Shown: positions 54,129 through 63,352 of the stretch, piece by piece
Layout: every line of letters begins with the position of its first letter
Numbering within the stretch: the first letter of the stretch is position 1
NCBI GenBank assembly: GCA_930633495.1
Contig: CAKNFJ010000001.1
Span: 1,302,001-1,366,000, forward strand
From: Hyphomicrobiales bacterium
Lineage (GTDB): Bacteria > Pseudomonadota > Alphaproteobacteria > Rhizobiales > Beijerinckiaceae
DNA length: 64,000 nucleotides
Direction: 5' to 3'
The notes under the pieces: generated by a model
Told to the model about the DNA's origin: nothing
Databases searched by the model: none
Seen by the model: the letters and a program-made list of their open reading frames with translations, nothing else
Translations under genes and position numbers: made by a program

Positions 54129-56459
54129 ATGGCTGGCGCGCTGAGGCGATTGACGGCTATAGGGGGGCGCAAGCAGGCCGAAGAGGTCGACCTGACTGGC
54201 TACACCCTGCTGGTCAGCTCGCTCTTTTCGTCGCCTGCTTCGATCATTCCCGGCGGCATCGCCGGCATCCTCACGCCCTTCCTGTGCTGGCTTTCGACCG
54301 GCATGGACATCTTCATGCAGCTCACCATCCTGGTGACGCTCATCGTCGTCCTGCGCCTGATCACCGTGATGGCCTATCGCCGGCGCAACCATGCCGACGA
54401 CAGCTATGCGCAAACGCGCCGCTGGGACCGCGACTACTTCCTCGGCGCCACGGTATTCAGCGCCGTTCTGGGCTATAGCTGCTATGTCGCGCTGGTGCAG
54501 ACGGACGATCCGGCCGCGCACATCACCTCGGTGGCGTCGACGATCGCGCTGGCATCGGGCTATGTCGCTCGCAATGCCGGGCGGCCGAAATTCGTCGCGG
54601 TGCAGCTGCTGACCTTCTGCATCCCGATGGCGATCGGCCTGATCGCGGCTCACAACCCTTATTATCGCTATATCGGCTATTTCGCCTTCCTTTATGTGGC
54701 CGCGAACATCGCGATCACCAATTCGCTGCACCGGAACCTGCTGGCGCTGAGCGATGCGACCAAGCATTCCAAGGCCCTCGCCTCGGCCCTGCACTCCCAG
54801 AACCTCACGCTCGACGCCGCCCTCAACACGATGATCGACGGGCTGGCGATGTTCGACCGCAACCTCAAGCTCGCCGTCAGCAACGCGCCGCACAGCGCGC
54901 TCTACGGCCTGCCGGAAACGCTTGCCCTGCCCGGCACGCCCTTGACGGCGATCGCGCGCTTCCTCGTCGAGCGCCATGTCATCAATCAGGAACAGCTGCG
55001 CGATATCCGCGTGGCGCTGACGACGGTCCAGAACACCCAGCAGGCCACGAGCCACGAGGTCACGACGCGCAGCGGCCTCGTGCTGGTCGTGACCTTCGCC
55101 CCGGCGGCCGAAGGCGGCATCCTGATGCTGACCGAGGACGCGACCGAGCGGAAGGCGACCGAGGCGCGCATCGAGCAGATGGCGCGCTTCGACGAGTTGA
55201 CCGGCCTCGCCAACCGCTTCGAATACAATACCCATATCGCCGAAGCCTTCTCCCGGCTCGAGCGCACGGGCGACGCCTTCGCCCTGCTTTATCTCGATCT
55301 CGACGGCTTCAAGCAGGTCAACGACAGCCTCGGGCACGACGTCGGCGACCGGGTGCTGGTGGAAACCGCCAGCCGGCTGCGCAGCACGATCCGCTCCAAC
55401 GACAGGCTCGCGCGCTTCGGCGGCGACGAGTTCCTGCTGATCCTGCCATCCGCCGACCACGGCGTCGTGACGGCCATCGCCCAGCGCATGATCGACATCA
55501 TGGCCCGCGCCTTCGACGTCGACGGCAAGACCGTCTACGTCACCGCGAGCATCGGCATCGCGATTGCGCCGACGGACGGCACCACGCCGGCCGATCTGCT
55601 GCGCCATGCGGACACCGCGCTGTACAAGGCCAAGTCGGCCGGCCGGAACATGCTGATGTTCTTCAACCCGACGATGGCCGAGGAGATGCTGGAGCGGCAC
55701 GAGATCGAGGTCGATCTGCGCAAGGCCTGCACCGATGGCAGCCTCGAACTCTATTACCAGCCGATCATCGACCTGAAGACGCAGGAGATCATCTCCCGCG
55801 AAGCGCTGATGCGCTGGCGGCACCCGACCCGGGGCATCGTCCCGCCCGGCATCTTCATCCCGATCGCCGAGCAATCCGGCCTGATCGCCACCATGGGCGA
55901 CTGGGCGATCGGCCAGGCCTGCAAGGATGCGGCGAGCTGGGAACCGCATATCGGCGTTTCGGTGAACGTGTCGCCGCTCCAGTTCCGCGAGCCGCGCCGC
56001 ATCGTCGAGACGGTCAAGGCGGCGCTGCTGTCCTCGCAGCTCGAATCGCGGCGGCTGATGCTGGAAGTCACGGAATCGCTGCTGATCGAGGACGACAAGC
56101 TCGCGCTTTCCGTCCTCGACGAGTTGCGGGCCCTGGGCGTTACCTTCGCGCTGGACGATTTCGGGACGGGCTATTCATCGCTCGCCTATCTCTCGACCTA
56201 TCCGTTCGCGCAGGTGAAGATCGACCAGAGCTTCGCGCGCGACGTGCATATCAACGAGGCTTCAAAGGCCGTCATCGAAGCCGTGTGCCAGCTCGCGCGG
56301 CGGCTGCAGATGAATGTGGTGGTCGAAGGCATCGAAACCGAGCAGCAGCGCATCGCCGTGCAGCTTCTCGGTGCCCACCGGGCTCAAGGATACTATTTCG
56401 GCCGGCCGGCGCCTCTCATCACGATCAAGGGCGGGACCAACGGTCGCAGCGTCGCCTGA
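54129..56459 (+). CDS. Membrane PAS-GGDEF-EAL cyclic di-GMP enzyme
   Basis: A 776-residue protein. Five to six helices (about 26-48, 62-84, 104-124, 132-148, 155-175, 180-197) precede a PAS-like domain (228-345, with MIDGLAMFDRNLKLAVSN). The GGDEF domain has ARFGGDEFLL (motif 431-435) and an intact I-site RSND (422-425). The EAL domain starts at EALMRW (558) and keeps NVSPLQF, LEVTESLLIED, LDDFGTGYSSLAYL, KIDQSFARD and VVEGIETEQQ, so both domains look active. ATG 54129 follows AGGAGCAG. It probably senses a membrane or small-molecule signal. Confidence 0.9.
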   Translation: MAGALRRLTAIGGRKQAEEVDLTGYTLLVSSLFSSPASIIPGGIAGILTPFLCWLSTGMDIFMQLTILVTLIVVLRLITVMAYRRRNHADDSYAQTRRWDRDYFLGATVFSAVLGYSCYVALVQTDDPAAHITSVASTIALASGYVARNAGRPKFVAVQLLTFCIPMAIGLIAAHNPYYRYIGYFAFLYVAANIAITNSLHRNLLALSDATKHSKALASALHSQNLTLDAALNTMIDGLAMFDRNLKLAVSNAPHSALYGLPETLALPGTPLTAIARFLVERHVINQEQLRDIRVALTTVQNTQQATSHEVTTRSGLVLVVTFAPAAEGGILMLTEDATERKATEARIEQMARFDELTGLANRFEYNTHIAEAFSRLERTGDAFALLYLDLDGFKQVNDSLGHDVGDRVLVETASRLRSTIRSNDRLARFGGDEFLLILPSADHGVVTAIAQRMIDIMARAFDVDGKTVYVTASIGIAIAPTDGTTPADLLRHADTALYKAKSAGRNMLMFFNPTMAEEMLERHEIEVDLRKACTDGSLELYYQPIIDLKTQEIISREALMRWRHPTRGIVPPGIFIPIAEQSGLIATMGDWAIGQACKDAASWEPHIGVSVNVSPLQFREPRRIVETVKAALLSSQLESRRLMLEVTESLLIEDDKLALSVLDELRALGVTFALDDFGTGYSSLAYLSTYPFAQVKIDQSFARDVHINEASKAVIEAVCQLARRLQMNVVVEGIETEQQRIAVQLLGAHRAQGYYFGRPAPLITIKGGTNGRSVA

Positions 56460-56567
56460 GCGCAGCCTTTAGAGGCACTTCCGATGCGGCAAAAACCGGA
56501 GCGGCCTTGATTCCACCCGCTCGACGACGCATCAGCGACGGGGAACGAGAGCGAAGCGGGACATCCG

Positions 56568-58019
56568 GTGAGCGACGGCACGGCCAAGGCAACGACCCCT
56601 ACCCCGATGACACCCGATATCTGCGTCATCGGCGCCGGCGCCAACGGCATCGCGCTGGCAACCGCCGCCGCGGCCTTCGGGGTGTCCGTCGTGCTGGTCG
56701 AGAAGGCTGCGCTGGGCGGCCCCCCCGGCCCGCTCGCCCTCAAGGCGCTGATCGAAGCGGCGGCAACCACCCGGATCTCCCGCCAGGCCGGGCAGGCCGG
56801 CTCGAAAGCCGACCACCCGCCCGTGAGCGCAGCGCAGCTTCATGACGCCATCCAGCGTGCCGGCGCAGCGGAGGCGGCGAACCATTCCCGGCAACGGCTG
56901 ACCGCTCTCGGCATCACCGTCCTGCATGGCGAAGCGCGCTTTGCCAGCCGCAGCACCGTCGTCGTCGAGGGCTTGCCGATCAAGGCCCGCCGTTTCGTGG
57001 TGGCGACAGGCGCAAGGCCGGCGCGACCGGATCTGCCGGGCCTCGACGAGGTGCCTACCCTCGGCGTGGACGACCTGGCCGGCCTCACGCGGCTGCCGGA
57101 GCGCCCCATCGTCCTCGGCGGCGGCGCAACCGGGGCAGCGCTGGCGCAAGCCCTGCAACGGCTTGGAAGCGCCGCGTCCCTCGTCGCTCCCGAAGGCCTG
57201 CTCGCCGAACACGATGCCGAGGCTGCGCTGCTCGTTCGCCGGAGCCTGCTGCGCGAGGGGCTGACGCTGCATGAAATGCGGCCGCCGATCCGGGCGGAGC
57301 GCAGCCGCTCGGGCTTGCGCCTCATCCTCTCCGGCACGGCGGGCGACATCGTCGTCGAAGGATCTCACCTGCTGGTGGCGGCATCGCATAAGCCTGAGAT
57401 TTCGGCGCTCGACCTCGATCTCGGCGGCATCCGCCACGACGCGTCCGGCATTCTCGTCGACAAGGGCCTGCGGACGAGCAATCGCCGGGTCTATGCGCTG
57501 GGGGGCTGCGCCGGCGGCGCGGCCAAAGCCGCAACCGACAATGCCGGCGACGACCATGTCGGGCTCGTCCTGCGCAACGCCCTGTTCCGCCAGCCCGTGC
57601 GGATCGACCCGGCGGGCTATCCGCGCGTCGCCTGGTGCCGCCCGGAGATCGCCGCGATCGGCCTTTCCGAGGCGGCCGCGCGTACCGAGGCCCGCGAGGT
57701 CCGGGTGCTGCGCTGGCCCTTCGCCGAGATCGCGGGGTCACGGGCGACCGGCGAGACCGAGGGCTTCGTCAAGCTCGTCACGGATAGAAAGGGCCGCATT
57801 CTCGGCGTCACGATCGTCGGCGTAGGCGCCGGCGAGCTGATCGCTCCGTGGTGCGTCGCCGCCAAGGCCGGGCTGGCCGTCACCGACATGGCCGGGATCG
57901 TGATGCCGGCGCTCGCCCGCGCGGACGCCTCGCGCCGGGCGGCGCTGTCGTTCCACGCGGCGACCGCCACGAACCCGCGCCTGCGCCGCCTGATCGGCTT
58001 TCTGCGACGCTTCGGCTAA
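56568..58019 (+). CDS. FAD-dependent oxidoreductase of the disulfide-reductase fold lacking the redox cysteines
   Basis: A 483-residue flavoprotein with the layout of dihydrolipoamide dehydrogenase. The FAD motif is DICVIGAGANGIALATAAAA, the NAD motif IVLGGGATGAALAQAL, and a second FAD contact is VYALGGCAGGAAK. The usual active-site stretch GGTCxNxGCxPSK is replaced by LGGPPGPLALKALI, so both Cys are absent. The C-terminal His-Glu dyad is also not evident. It starts at GTG 56568 (ATG 56607 possible). It lies 10 bp before the histidine kinase, suggesting a sensory or altered role. Confidence 0.82.
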   Translation: MSDGTAKATTPTPMTPDICVIGAGANGIALATAAAAFGVSVVLVEKAALGGPPGPLALKALIEAAATTRISRQAGQAGSKADHPPVSAAQLHDAIQRAGAAEAANHSRQRLTALGITVLHGEARFASRSTVVVEGLPIKARRFVVATGARPARPDLPGLDEVPTLGVDDLAGLTRLPERPIVLGGGATGAALAQALQRLGSAASLVAPEGLLAEHDAEAALLVRRSLLREGLTLHEMRPPIRAERSRSGLRLILSGTAGDIVVEGSHLLVAASHKPEISALDLDLGGIRHDASGILVDKGLRTSNRRVYALGGCAGGAAKAATDNAGDDHVGLVLRNALFRQPVRIDPAGYPRVAWCRPEIAAIGLSEAAARTEAREVRVLRWPFAEIAGSRATGETEGFVKLVTDRKGRILGVTIVGVGAGELIAPWCVAAKAGLAVTDMAGIVMPALARADASRRAALSFHAATATNPRLRRLIGFLRRFG

Positions 58020-58029
58020 GATCGCCGGA

Positions 58030-59487
58030 ATGCACCAGCCCGGCCTGCCCAGGAAGCATCTGTCGATCAGCCAGCCGCGCGGCCTGACACGCCTCGGCCT
58101 CTCGGCCAAGCTGCTGCTCGTCACCGTGCTGTTCGTCATGCTGGCGGAGGTGGTGATCTACCTGCCGTCGATCGCAAATTTCCGGCGCAACTGGCTGCAT
58201 GACAGGATCGCGGCCGCGCAGGTCGCCGCCCTCGTCCTGGAAGGCGCTCCCGAGGACGGCCTGCCCGAGGGCAGCGAGAACAGGCTGCTGATGGGCGTCG
58301 GCGCGCGCGCTATCGCGGCCCGCGTCGGCGGCGCGCGGCGCCTGCTCAGCCTCGACTCGATGCCGCCGCCGGAAGTCTCCCGCTCGGTCGACCTGCGCAA
58401 CCTCTCCTGGGTGAACGCGATCGAAGAAGCAGTCGCGGTGCTGGTCTCCCCCGCCACCATGCCGATCCGTGTGGTCGGCGAGGCCGTCGGCGGCGCCGAT
58501 TTCGTCGAGATCGTCATCGACGAAGAGCCGCTGCGCCGGGCCATGCTGAAATTCTCCTGGAGCCTGCTGCTGATCTCGCTGCTGCTCACGGGATTGACCG
58601 CGCTCGCCGTCTATATCGCGCTCAATGCGCTGATCATCGGACCGATCCGGCGCCTGGCGGCGAACGTTATGGAGTTCGAAGCCGATCCCGAAAATCCGCA
58701 GCGCATCATCGAGCCCTCGCTGCGGGCCGACGAGATCGGCGAGGCCGAGCGCGCGCTCGCCCGCATGGAAGCCACGCTCGCCGACGAGCTGCGCACCAAG
58801 AAACATCTCGCCGAGCTCGGCCTCGCGGTCTCCAAGATCAACCATGATTTGCGCAACATGCTGGCGGCGGCCCAGCTCATGTCCGACCAGTTGATCGAAA
58901 CCCGCGACGCCAAGATCCGCCGCTTCGCGCCGCGGCTGATCGCGACGCTGGGGCGCGCCATCGACTTCTGCCAGGCCACCCTCGCCTATGGTCGCGCGGC
59001 GGAGGCGACGCCGGTCATCCGCGAGGTCGCCCTGCGCCAGCTCGTCACGGAGCAGGCGGAGATGCTCGGCCTGCCCGGCGACGGGCGCCTGCGCTTCGAG
59101 AACCAGGTGCCGGCCACGCTAATCGCGCCCTGCGACCCCGACCAGATGGCGCGCGTGCTGACGAATCTGATGCGCAACGCCCTCCAGGCCCTGACGCAGG
59201 CCGGAACCGAGGCCGATGCCCAGCCCCAATTGACGGTGGCGGCCGGGCCGGAGAACGGTTCGGTGGCGCTGCGCGTCATCGACAACGGACCGGGCGTGCC
59301 GGCGCGGGCGCGGGCCAATCTGTTCCAGGCCTTCCGGGGGTCGGTCACGCCCGGCGGGACCGGCCTCGGCCTTGCCGTCGCGGCCGAGCTGGTGCGGCTG
59401 CATGGCGGAACGATCGAGCTCGAGCCCTCCGTTACCGGCGCCGCCTTCAAGGTCACGCTGCCGCTGCGGCGAAGCAACGGCCACTGA
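58030..59487 (+). CDS. HAMP domain-containing sensor histidine kinase
   Basis: A 485-residue membrane kinase. TM1 (about 25-47) and TM2 (about 177-205) flank a periplasmic sensor of about 130 residues with no named domain. HAMP (205-258) leads to the H-box KINHDLRNML with His272. The ATPase domain has N-box NLMRNALQAL, DNGPGVPARAR and GGTGLGLAVAAEL. It is an orphan kinase with no adjacent response regulator on its strand and follows the Cys-less flavoprotein by 10 bp, so the two are probably functionally linked. The signal is unknown. Confidence 0.9.
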   Translation: MHQPGLPRKHLSISQPRGLTRLGLSAKLLLVTVLFVMLAEVVIYLPSIANFRRNWLHDRIAAAQVAALVLEGAPEDGLPEGSENRLLMGVGARAIAARVGGARRLLSLDSMPPPEVSRSVDLRNLSWVNAIEEAVAVLVSPATMPIRVVGEAVGGADFVEIVIDEEPLRRAMLKFSWSLLLISLLLTGLTALAVYIALNALIIGPIRRLAANVMEFEADPENPQRIIEPSLRADEIGEAERALARMEATLADELRTKKHLAELGLAVSKINHDLRNMLAAAQLMSDQLIETRDAKIRRFAPRLIATLGRAIDFCQATLAYGRAAEATPVIREVALRQLVTEQAEMLGLPGDGRLRFENQVPATLIAPCDPDQMARVLTNLMRNALQALTQAGTEADAQPQLTVAAGPENGSVALRVIDNGPGVPARARANLFQAFRGSVTPGGTGLGLAVAAELVRLHGGTIELEPSVTGAAFKVTLPLRRSNGH

Positions 59488-59499
59488 CCGGCCCGGCGC

Positions 59500-60129
59500 C
59501 TACTGGCTCGCCCAGATCACCCGCGCCATGAAGGCGATGTCGGCGAGGTTCAGCACCCGGTCGGGGTGCTCCGGATTGAGCGAGGCGAGCTCGACGGTCT
59601 TGGCGGTCTGGCGCCTGAGCTGCTTGGCCAGCACCTCGCCCTCCACCGTCTTGACCACGACACGGTCCCCGCGCCGCACCGTCGCGGTGGGCGAGACGAT
59701 GATGGTGTCGCCGTCGCGATAGAGCGGCAGCATCGAATCGCCCGAGATTTCGAGCGCATAGGCCTTCTCATCGGCAACACCGGGGAAAGCGACCTCCTCC
59801 CAGCCGGTCCCGACCGGGAAGCCGCCATCGTCGAAGAAACCGCCGGAGCCGGCCTGGGCAAAGCCGATCAGCGGAATGGTGCGGGCCGGTGTCTGCTCCC
59901 GTCGCAGCACCACATTCATGAACTCGTCGAGGGAGGCCCCGGTCGCAGCCAGGATCTTGGCGATCGACTCGGTCGAGGGCCAGCGCTCGCGCCCGTCCGG
60001 CGCGACACGCTTGGAGCGGTTGAAAGTGGTGGCGTCGAGGCCGGCCTTGCGCGCCAGCCCCGACGCCGTGAAACCGTAGCGCTGGGCGAGCGTGTCGATC
60101 GCCCCCCAGATCTGGTCATGTGACAGCAT
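59500..60129 (-). CDS. HTH transcriptional regulator with S24 (LexA/CI-type) domain
   Basis: A 209-residue CI-like repressor. The HTH (about 14-70) has RYGFTASGLARKAGLDATTF. The S24 peptidase domain has Ser132 in ISGDSMLPLYRDGD and Lys169 in EVLAKQL, 37 residues apart exactly as in LexA. A possible self-cleavage site is Ala93-Gly94 in FAQAGSGG. It may be inactivated by RecA filaments or act as a simple repressor. Two palindromes upstream of its start are likely operators. It is convergent with the histidine kinase. Confidence 0.88.
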   Translation of the reverse strand: MLSHDQIWGAIDTLAQRYGFTASGLARKAGLDATTFNRSKRVAPDGRERWPSTESIAKILAATGASLDEFMNVVLRREQTPARTIPLIGFAQAGSGGFFDDGGFPVGTGWEEVAFPGVADEKAYALEISGDSMLPLYRDGDTIIVSPTATVRRGDRVVVKTVEGEVLAKQLRRQTAKTVELASLNPEHPDRVLNLADIAFMARVIWASQ

Positions 60130-60170
60130 CGCGCGGGCCTCGCTTCGCTCTTGCCGCTGGATGGAGATCA

Positions 60171-60201
60171 GGTATAGGAAATATACCCTATCTTATAAGA
60201 T
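60171..60201. promoter_or_regulatory. Two adjacent palindromic operator candidates
   Basis: GGTATA-GGAAA-TATACC (60171-60187) is a perfect 6-bp inverted repeat, and ATCTTATAAGAT (60190-60201) is a perfect 12-bp palindrome 2 bp away. Both sit in an AT-rich island in the divergent region between the S24 regulator (start 60129) and DUF952 (start 60290), 42 bp upstream of the regulator. Confidence 0.6.
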
Positions 60202-60289
60202 TTCAATCCAATTCTTGCCATGATTCGGTCAGCGCTTGCGGAAACCTGCTGCCAGGGATTAAGCCGTGGCCCGACATGTTCGCACGAGA

Positions 60290-60640
60290 ATGCCGGTGCC
60301 CCTGATCTACAAGATATGCCCCGCCCCGCTTTGGCGCGAAGCGGAGCGGACAGGCCGTTTCGCCGGCGCCCCGGTCGACCTCTCGGACGGCTACATCCAT
60401 TTCTCGACGGCGGGCCAGCTCGCCGAGACGGCGGCGAAGCATTTCGCCGGGCAGGACCAGCTGCTGCTCATCGCCGTCGACGATTCGCGCCTCGGCCCGG
60501 CCTTGCGCTACGAGCCCTCACGCGGCGGCGCCCTCTTCCCCCATCTCTATGCGGTCCTCGATCCGAAGGCGGTTCGATGGATCGCGCCGCTGCCGCTCAG
60601 GGCCGACAGCAGCCATGCAATCCCGGAGGACCTGACATGA
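60290..60640 (+). CDS. DUF952 family protein
   Basis: A small cytoplasmic protein of 116 residues. Segments: [39 protein letters not shown] and [18 protein letters not shown], matching DUF952, which lies beside pyrD in many alphaproteobacteria. ATG 60290 begins MPVPLIYKI; a GTG at 60266 behind AGGG would add eight residues. The stop overlaps the pyrD start by 4 nt. The fold is related to ADP-ribosyltransferase-like proteins; no function is established. Confidence 0.88.
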   Translation: MPVPLIYKICPAPLWREAERTGRFAGAPVDLSDGYIHFSTAGQLAETAAKHFAGQDQLLLIAVDDSRLGPALRYEPSRGGALFPHLYAVLDPKAVRWIAPLPLRADSSHAIPEDLT

Positions 60641-61725
60641 TCGGCGGCCTGTTCAACCTCGCCCGGCCGCTGATCCACCGCATGGATGCGGAGACGGCGC
60701 ACCGCCTGACCGTCACGGCGCTGGCCGCAGCGCCCGCGCTCAAGCCCGGCGCGGACGATCCCGTGCTGGCGACGGAAGCCTTCGGGCTCTCCTTCCCCAA
60801 TCCGGTCGGTCTTGCCGCCGGCTTCGACAAGAATGCCGAGGCGGTCGACGGCGCGCTGGGCCTCGGCTTCGGCTTCGTCGAGGCCGGCGGCGTCACGCCC
60901 CTCCCGCAGCCCGGCAATCCGCGCCCACGCGTTTTCCGGCTGGTTGAGGACGAAGCCGTCATCAACCGCTACGGCCTCAACAGCGAAGGCATGGAGGCCG
61001 TGGCGGCCCGCCTGGCGGCCCGGCGCAACCGCGGCGGGCTGGTCGGGATCAATCTCGGCGCCAACAAGGAATCGACCGACCGCGCCGCCGACTATGCCAT
61101 CTTGGCACGGCGGCTGGCCCCGCTCGCCGATTTCCTGACCATCAACGTGTCCTCGCCGAATACGCCGGGCCTGCGCGACCTGCAGGCCGAATCGGCGCTC
61201 GACGACCTCGTCGCCCGCACGCTCGCGGCCCGCGACGAGGTCGCGACGGGTGGCCGGCGCACGCCGGTTCTCGTCAAGATCGCGCCCGACCTGACCATGC
61301 CCGAGCTCGACGGCATGATCGCCGTCGCCCGCAAGCGCGGCATCGACGGCATGATCGTCTCCAACACCACGGTCACGCGCCCCGAAACCCTGCGCAGCGC
61401 CGCCAAGGCCGAGACGGGCGGATTGTCCGGCAAGCCGCTGTTCACCGCCTCGACCCGGATCCTGGCCGAGACCTTCCTGCGCGTCGAAGGGCAGTTCCCG
61501 CTGATCGGCGTCGGCGGGATCGATTCGGCCGAAACGGCCTTCGCCAAGATCCGCGCCGGCGCCACGCTGGTACAGTTCTACTCGGCGATGGTGTTCAAGG
61601 GACCGGGGCTGGCGAAGGAGGTCAAGGCCGGTCTCGCCACCCAGGCCCGGCGTGCCGGCCTGCCCCGCCTCACCGCCCTGATCGGCCGCGACGCGGCCGC
61701 GATCGCCCGTGGCGAGGGGCTGTAA
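60637..61725 (+). CDS. pyrD: Dihydroorotate dehydrogenase (quinone), class 2
   Basis: A 362-residue FMN enzyme of pyrimidine synthesis that passes electrons to ubiquinone. The N-terminal amphipathic part ([19 protein letters not shown]) anchors it to the membrane. Motifs: [18 protein letters not shown], the catalytic Ser in [16 protein letters not shown], and [20 protein letters not shown]. The ATG overlaps the DUF952 stop (ATGA), so the two are co-translated. Confidence 0.96.
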   Translation: MIGGLFNLARPLIHRMDAETAHRLTVTALAAAPALKPGADDPVLATEAFGLSFPNPVGLAAGFDKNAEAVDGALGLGFGFVEAGGVTPLPQPGNPRPRVFRLVEDEAVINRYGLNSEGMEAVAARLAARRNRGGLVGINLGANKESTDRAADYAILARRLAPLADFLTINVSSPNTPGLRDLQAESALDDLVARTLAARDEVATGGRRTPVLVKIAPDLTMPELDGMIAVARKRGIDGMIVSNTTVTRPETLRSAAKAETGGLSGKPLFTASTRILAETFLRVEGQFPLIGVGGIDSAETAFAKIRAGATLVQFYSAMVFKGPGLAKEVKAGLATQARRAGLPRLTALIGRDAAAIARGEGL

Positions 61726-61740
61726 CGCCCGGGAACCAGG

Positions 61741-62133
61741 CCGTCATTCCGGGGCCAGCCGCCGGCCCGAAATCCACGGGCACGACGCTTCCGTCATGGT
61801 CGGGCCGGACCCACGGCTGTCCGGTTCGTTCGAGCGAGCGTGAGCCGATGCGACCTCCTCCCTTCCCCCTTGTGGGGAAGGTATGGGGATGGGGGTCGCA
61901 TGACCGGATGCGCGGCCGATTGCAGAAACTGGTCATATAAAAATCGAGGCGGAGCTCCGGCTTTCCGACCCCCACCCCCTGCCCCTCCCCACAAGGGGGG
62001 AGGGGTTTCCCGCGCCTGTCCCGTTCCCCGGAATCAGCTGGACAGCCATGGGCTTGTCCCGGCCATCCACGCCTTCAGCGATACCGTGCGGTGTTCAAGA
62101 CGTGGATGCTCGCCACAGGGGCGAGCATGACGG
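61741..62133. repeat. Repeat-rich intergenic region between pyrD and DUF6460
   Basis: No gene is seen in 61726-62162. It holds a CCGTCATTCCGGGG half-element (61741-61830); an inverted pair, 61857-61901 (CTTCCCCCTTGTGGGGAAGG) and 61962-62005 (its near-complement); and a GCCATGG...CATGACGG element (about 62044-62135) whose right 39 bp (62095-62133) are nearly identical to 22251-22289. Several elements have accumulated side by side between convergent genes. Confidence 0.8.
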
Positions 62134-62162
62134 CGAGTTTCCACGCGTAACGGCAACTCGGG

Positions 62163-62432
62163 CTACTTGCGCCCCGCGAACAGCCGCATCAACAGCCAGA
62201 GCGGCACCACGATCAGAGCCCCGGCCACGACCCACTGCCCGACCTCGCGCACCGCGCCGAAGCCGAGATTGGTGATCGAGCGGATGAAGCGCCCTGCCGC
62301 CTCATAGAGATTCTGCGGCGACAGGCCGAGGAAGGCCATGGCCGCCCCGACCAGCAGCGAAATGAAGATCAGGCGGACGAGGACACTGAGCGGCGAGCCG
62401 CCGAGAAAACGATCCATGGAAGCGATGGCCAT
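62163..62432 (-). CDS. DUF6460 family small membrane protein
   Basis: An 89-residue protein with two hydrophobic helices (about 18-38 and 65-85). The start MDRFLGGSPLSVLVRLIFI (after MAIAS) and the end VVAGALIVVPLWLLMRLF match the small alphaproteobacterial membrane family DUF6460. It lies 91 bp from the response regulator on the same strand. Function unknown. Confidence 0.85.
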   Translation of the reverse strand: MAIASMDRFLGGSPLSVLVRLIFISLLVGAAMAFLGLSPQNLYEAAGRFIRSITNLGFGAVREVGQWVVAGALIVVPLWLLMRLFAGRK

Positions 62433-62523
62433 CCTGTTGCGCGCTGCGCATGTCCAGCGCGCTTCTCAACCGTCTTAACCTGAAATCCGCCGCGCTTGAA
62501 CGGTGCCTGAACGCCTGCCGTTC

Positions 62524-63204
62524 TCAGGCGGTCGCGGACGCTCCAGCCGTCGCCCAGGCCGTGCCGGCGATCTTCGAGGCGGCGATGACGGCCTGCGTCC
62601 GGCTGTCGACATCGAGTTTGGTCAGGATCGCCGAGACGTGGGCCTTCACGGTCGCTTCGGAAACGCCGAGCTCATAGGCGATCTGCTTGTTGAGAAGCCC
62701 CTCGGACAACATCATCAGCACGCGCACCTGCTGCGGCGTCAGCGTCGAGAGACGGCGGACCATGTCGGCGACCTCGGCATCGACCGGCGCCGACAGGTCG
62801 ACGCCCGGCGGCGTCCAGACCCCGCCGTCGAGCACGGCGCGGATCGCCTCGCCCATTTGGGCGACATCGGCGGTCTTGGGCAGGAAGCCGAGAGCGCCGA
62901 ACTCGATGCAGCGGCGAATCACCGCCGGATCGTCATTGGCGGAGACGACGATCACCGGGATCTCCGGATGGTCGGCGCGCAGGAAAAGCAGGCCCGAAAA
63001 ACCCTGCACGCCCGGCATGGTCAGGTCGAGCAGCACGAGATCGGCATCGCCCCCGCTGGCCAGAGCCTCGGTCAGGGCCTCCAGCGAGCCGACTTCGCTG
63101 ACTTCTGCCCCGCCGATGGCGTGAGAGACGGCCTGGCGCAGCGCACCGCGGAACAGCGGGTGGTCGTCCGCGATGACGATCCGCGTCGAAGGCTGCTTGC
63201 TCAT
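62524..63204 (-). CDS. Response regulator transcription factor (LuxR/NarL type)
   Basis: A 226-residue regulator. The receiver (about 8-125) has IVIADDHPLFRGALRQAV and the phosphoacceptor Asp in LVLLDLTMPGVQGF. The LuxR-type HTH has LTPQQVRVLMMLSEGLLNKQ and GVSEATVKAHVSAIL. ATG 63204 follows GGGAG by 8 nt. No sensor kinase is next to it. The kinase at 58030 is of a different (HisKA) class and is not an obvious partner. Confidence 0.92.
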   Translation of the reverse strand: MSKQPSTRIVIADDHPLFRGALRQAVSHAIGGAEVSEVGSLEALTEALASGGDADLVLLDLTMPGVQGFSGLLFLRADHPEIPVIVVSANDDPAVIRRCIEFGALGFLPKTADVAQMGEAIRAVLDGGVWTPPGVDLSAPVDAEVADMVRRLSTLTPQQVRVLMMLSEGLLNKQIAYELGVSEATVKAHVSAILTKLDVDSRTQAVIAASKIAGTAWATAGASATA

Positions 63205-63352
63205 CGCCACCACTCCCTAAAGCCTGCGTCGGCGCCGTCCGAAGACCGCATCCCGCATGTCGGGCCGATGCCCTTGTTCGGCGCGGACATTTTGCCCCAG
63301 CCGGTGACGGGATCACAAGCATCCTGAGCGCAAGGCTGCAACCCGGCAAGGC

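Noticed and set aside
54006..55949. A 647-codon minus-strand frame opposite the GGDEF-EAL gene
   Set aside because: The plus-strand gene has intact GGDEF and EAL motifs; the opposite frame is a shadow.
58030..63204. The histidine kinase and the LuxR-type regulator as a cognate pair
   Set aside because: They are 3 kb apart on opposite strands with unrelated genes between, and the kinase is a HisKA type rather than the HisKA_3 type usual for NarL-like partners.
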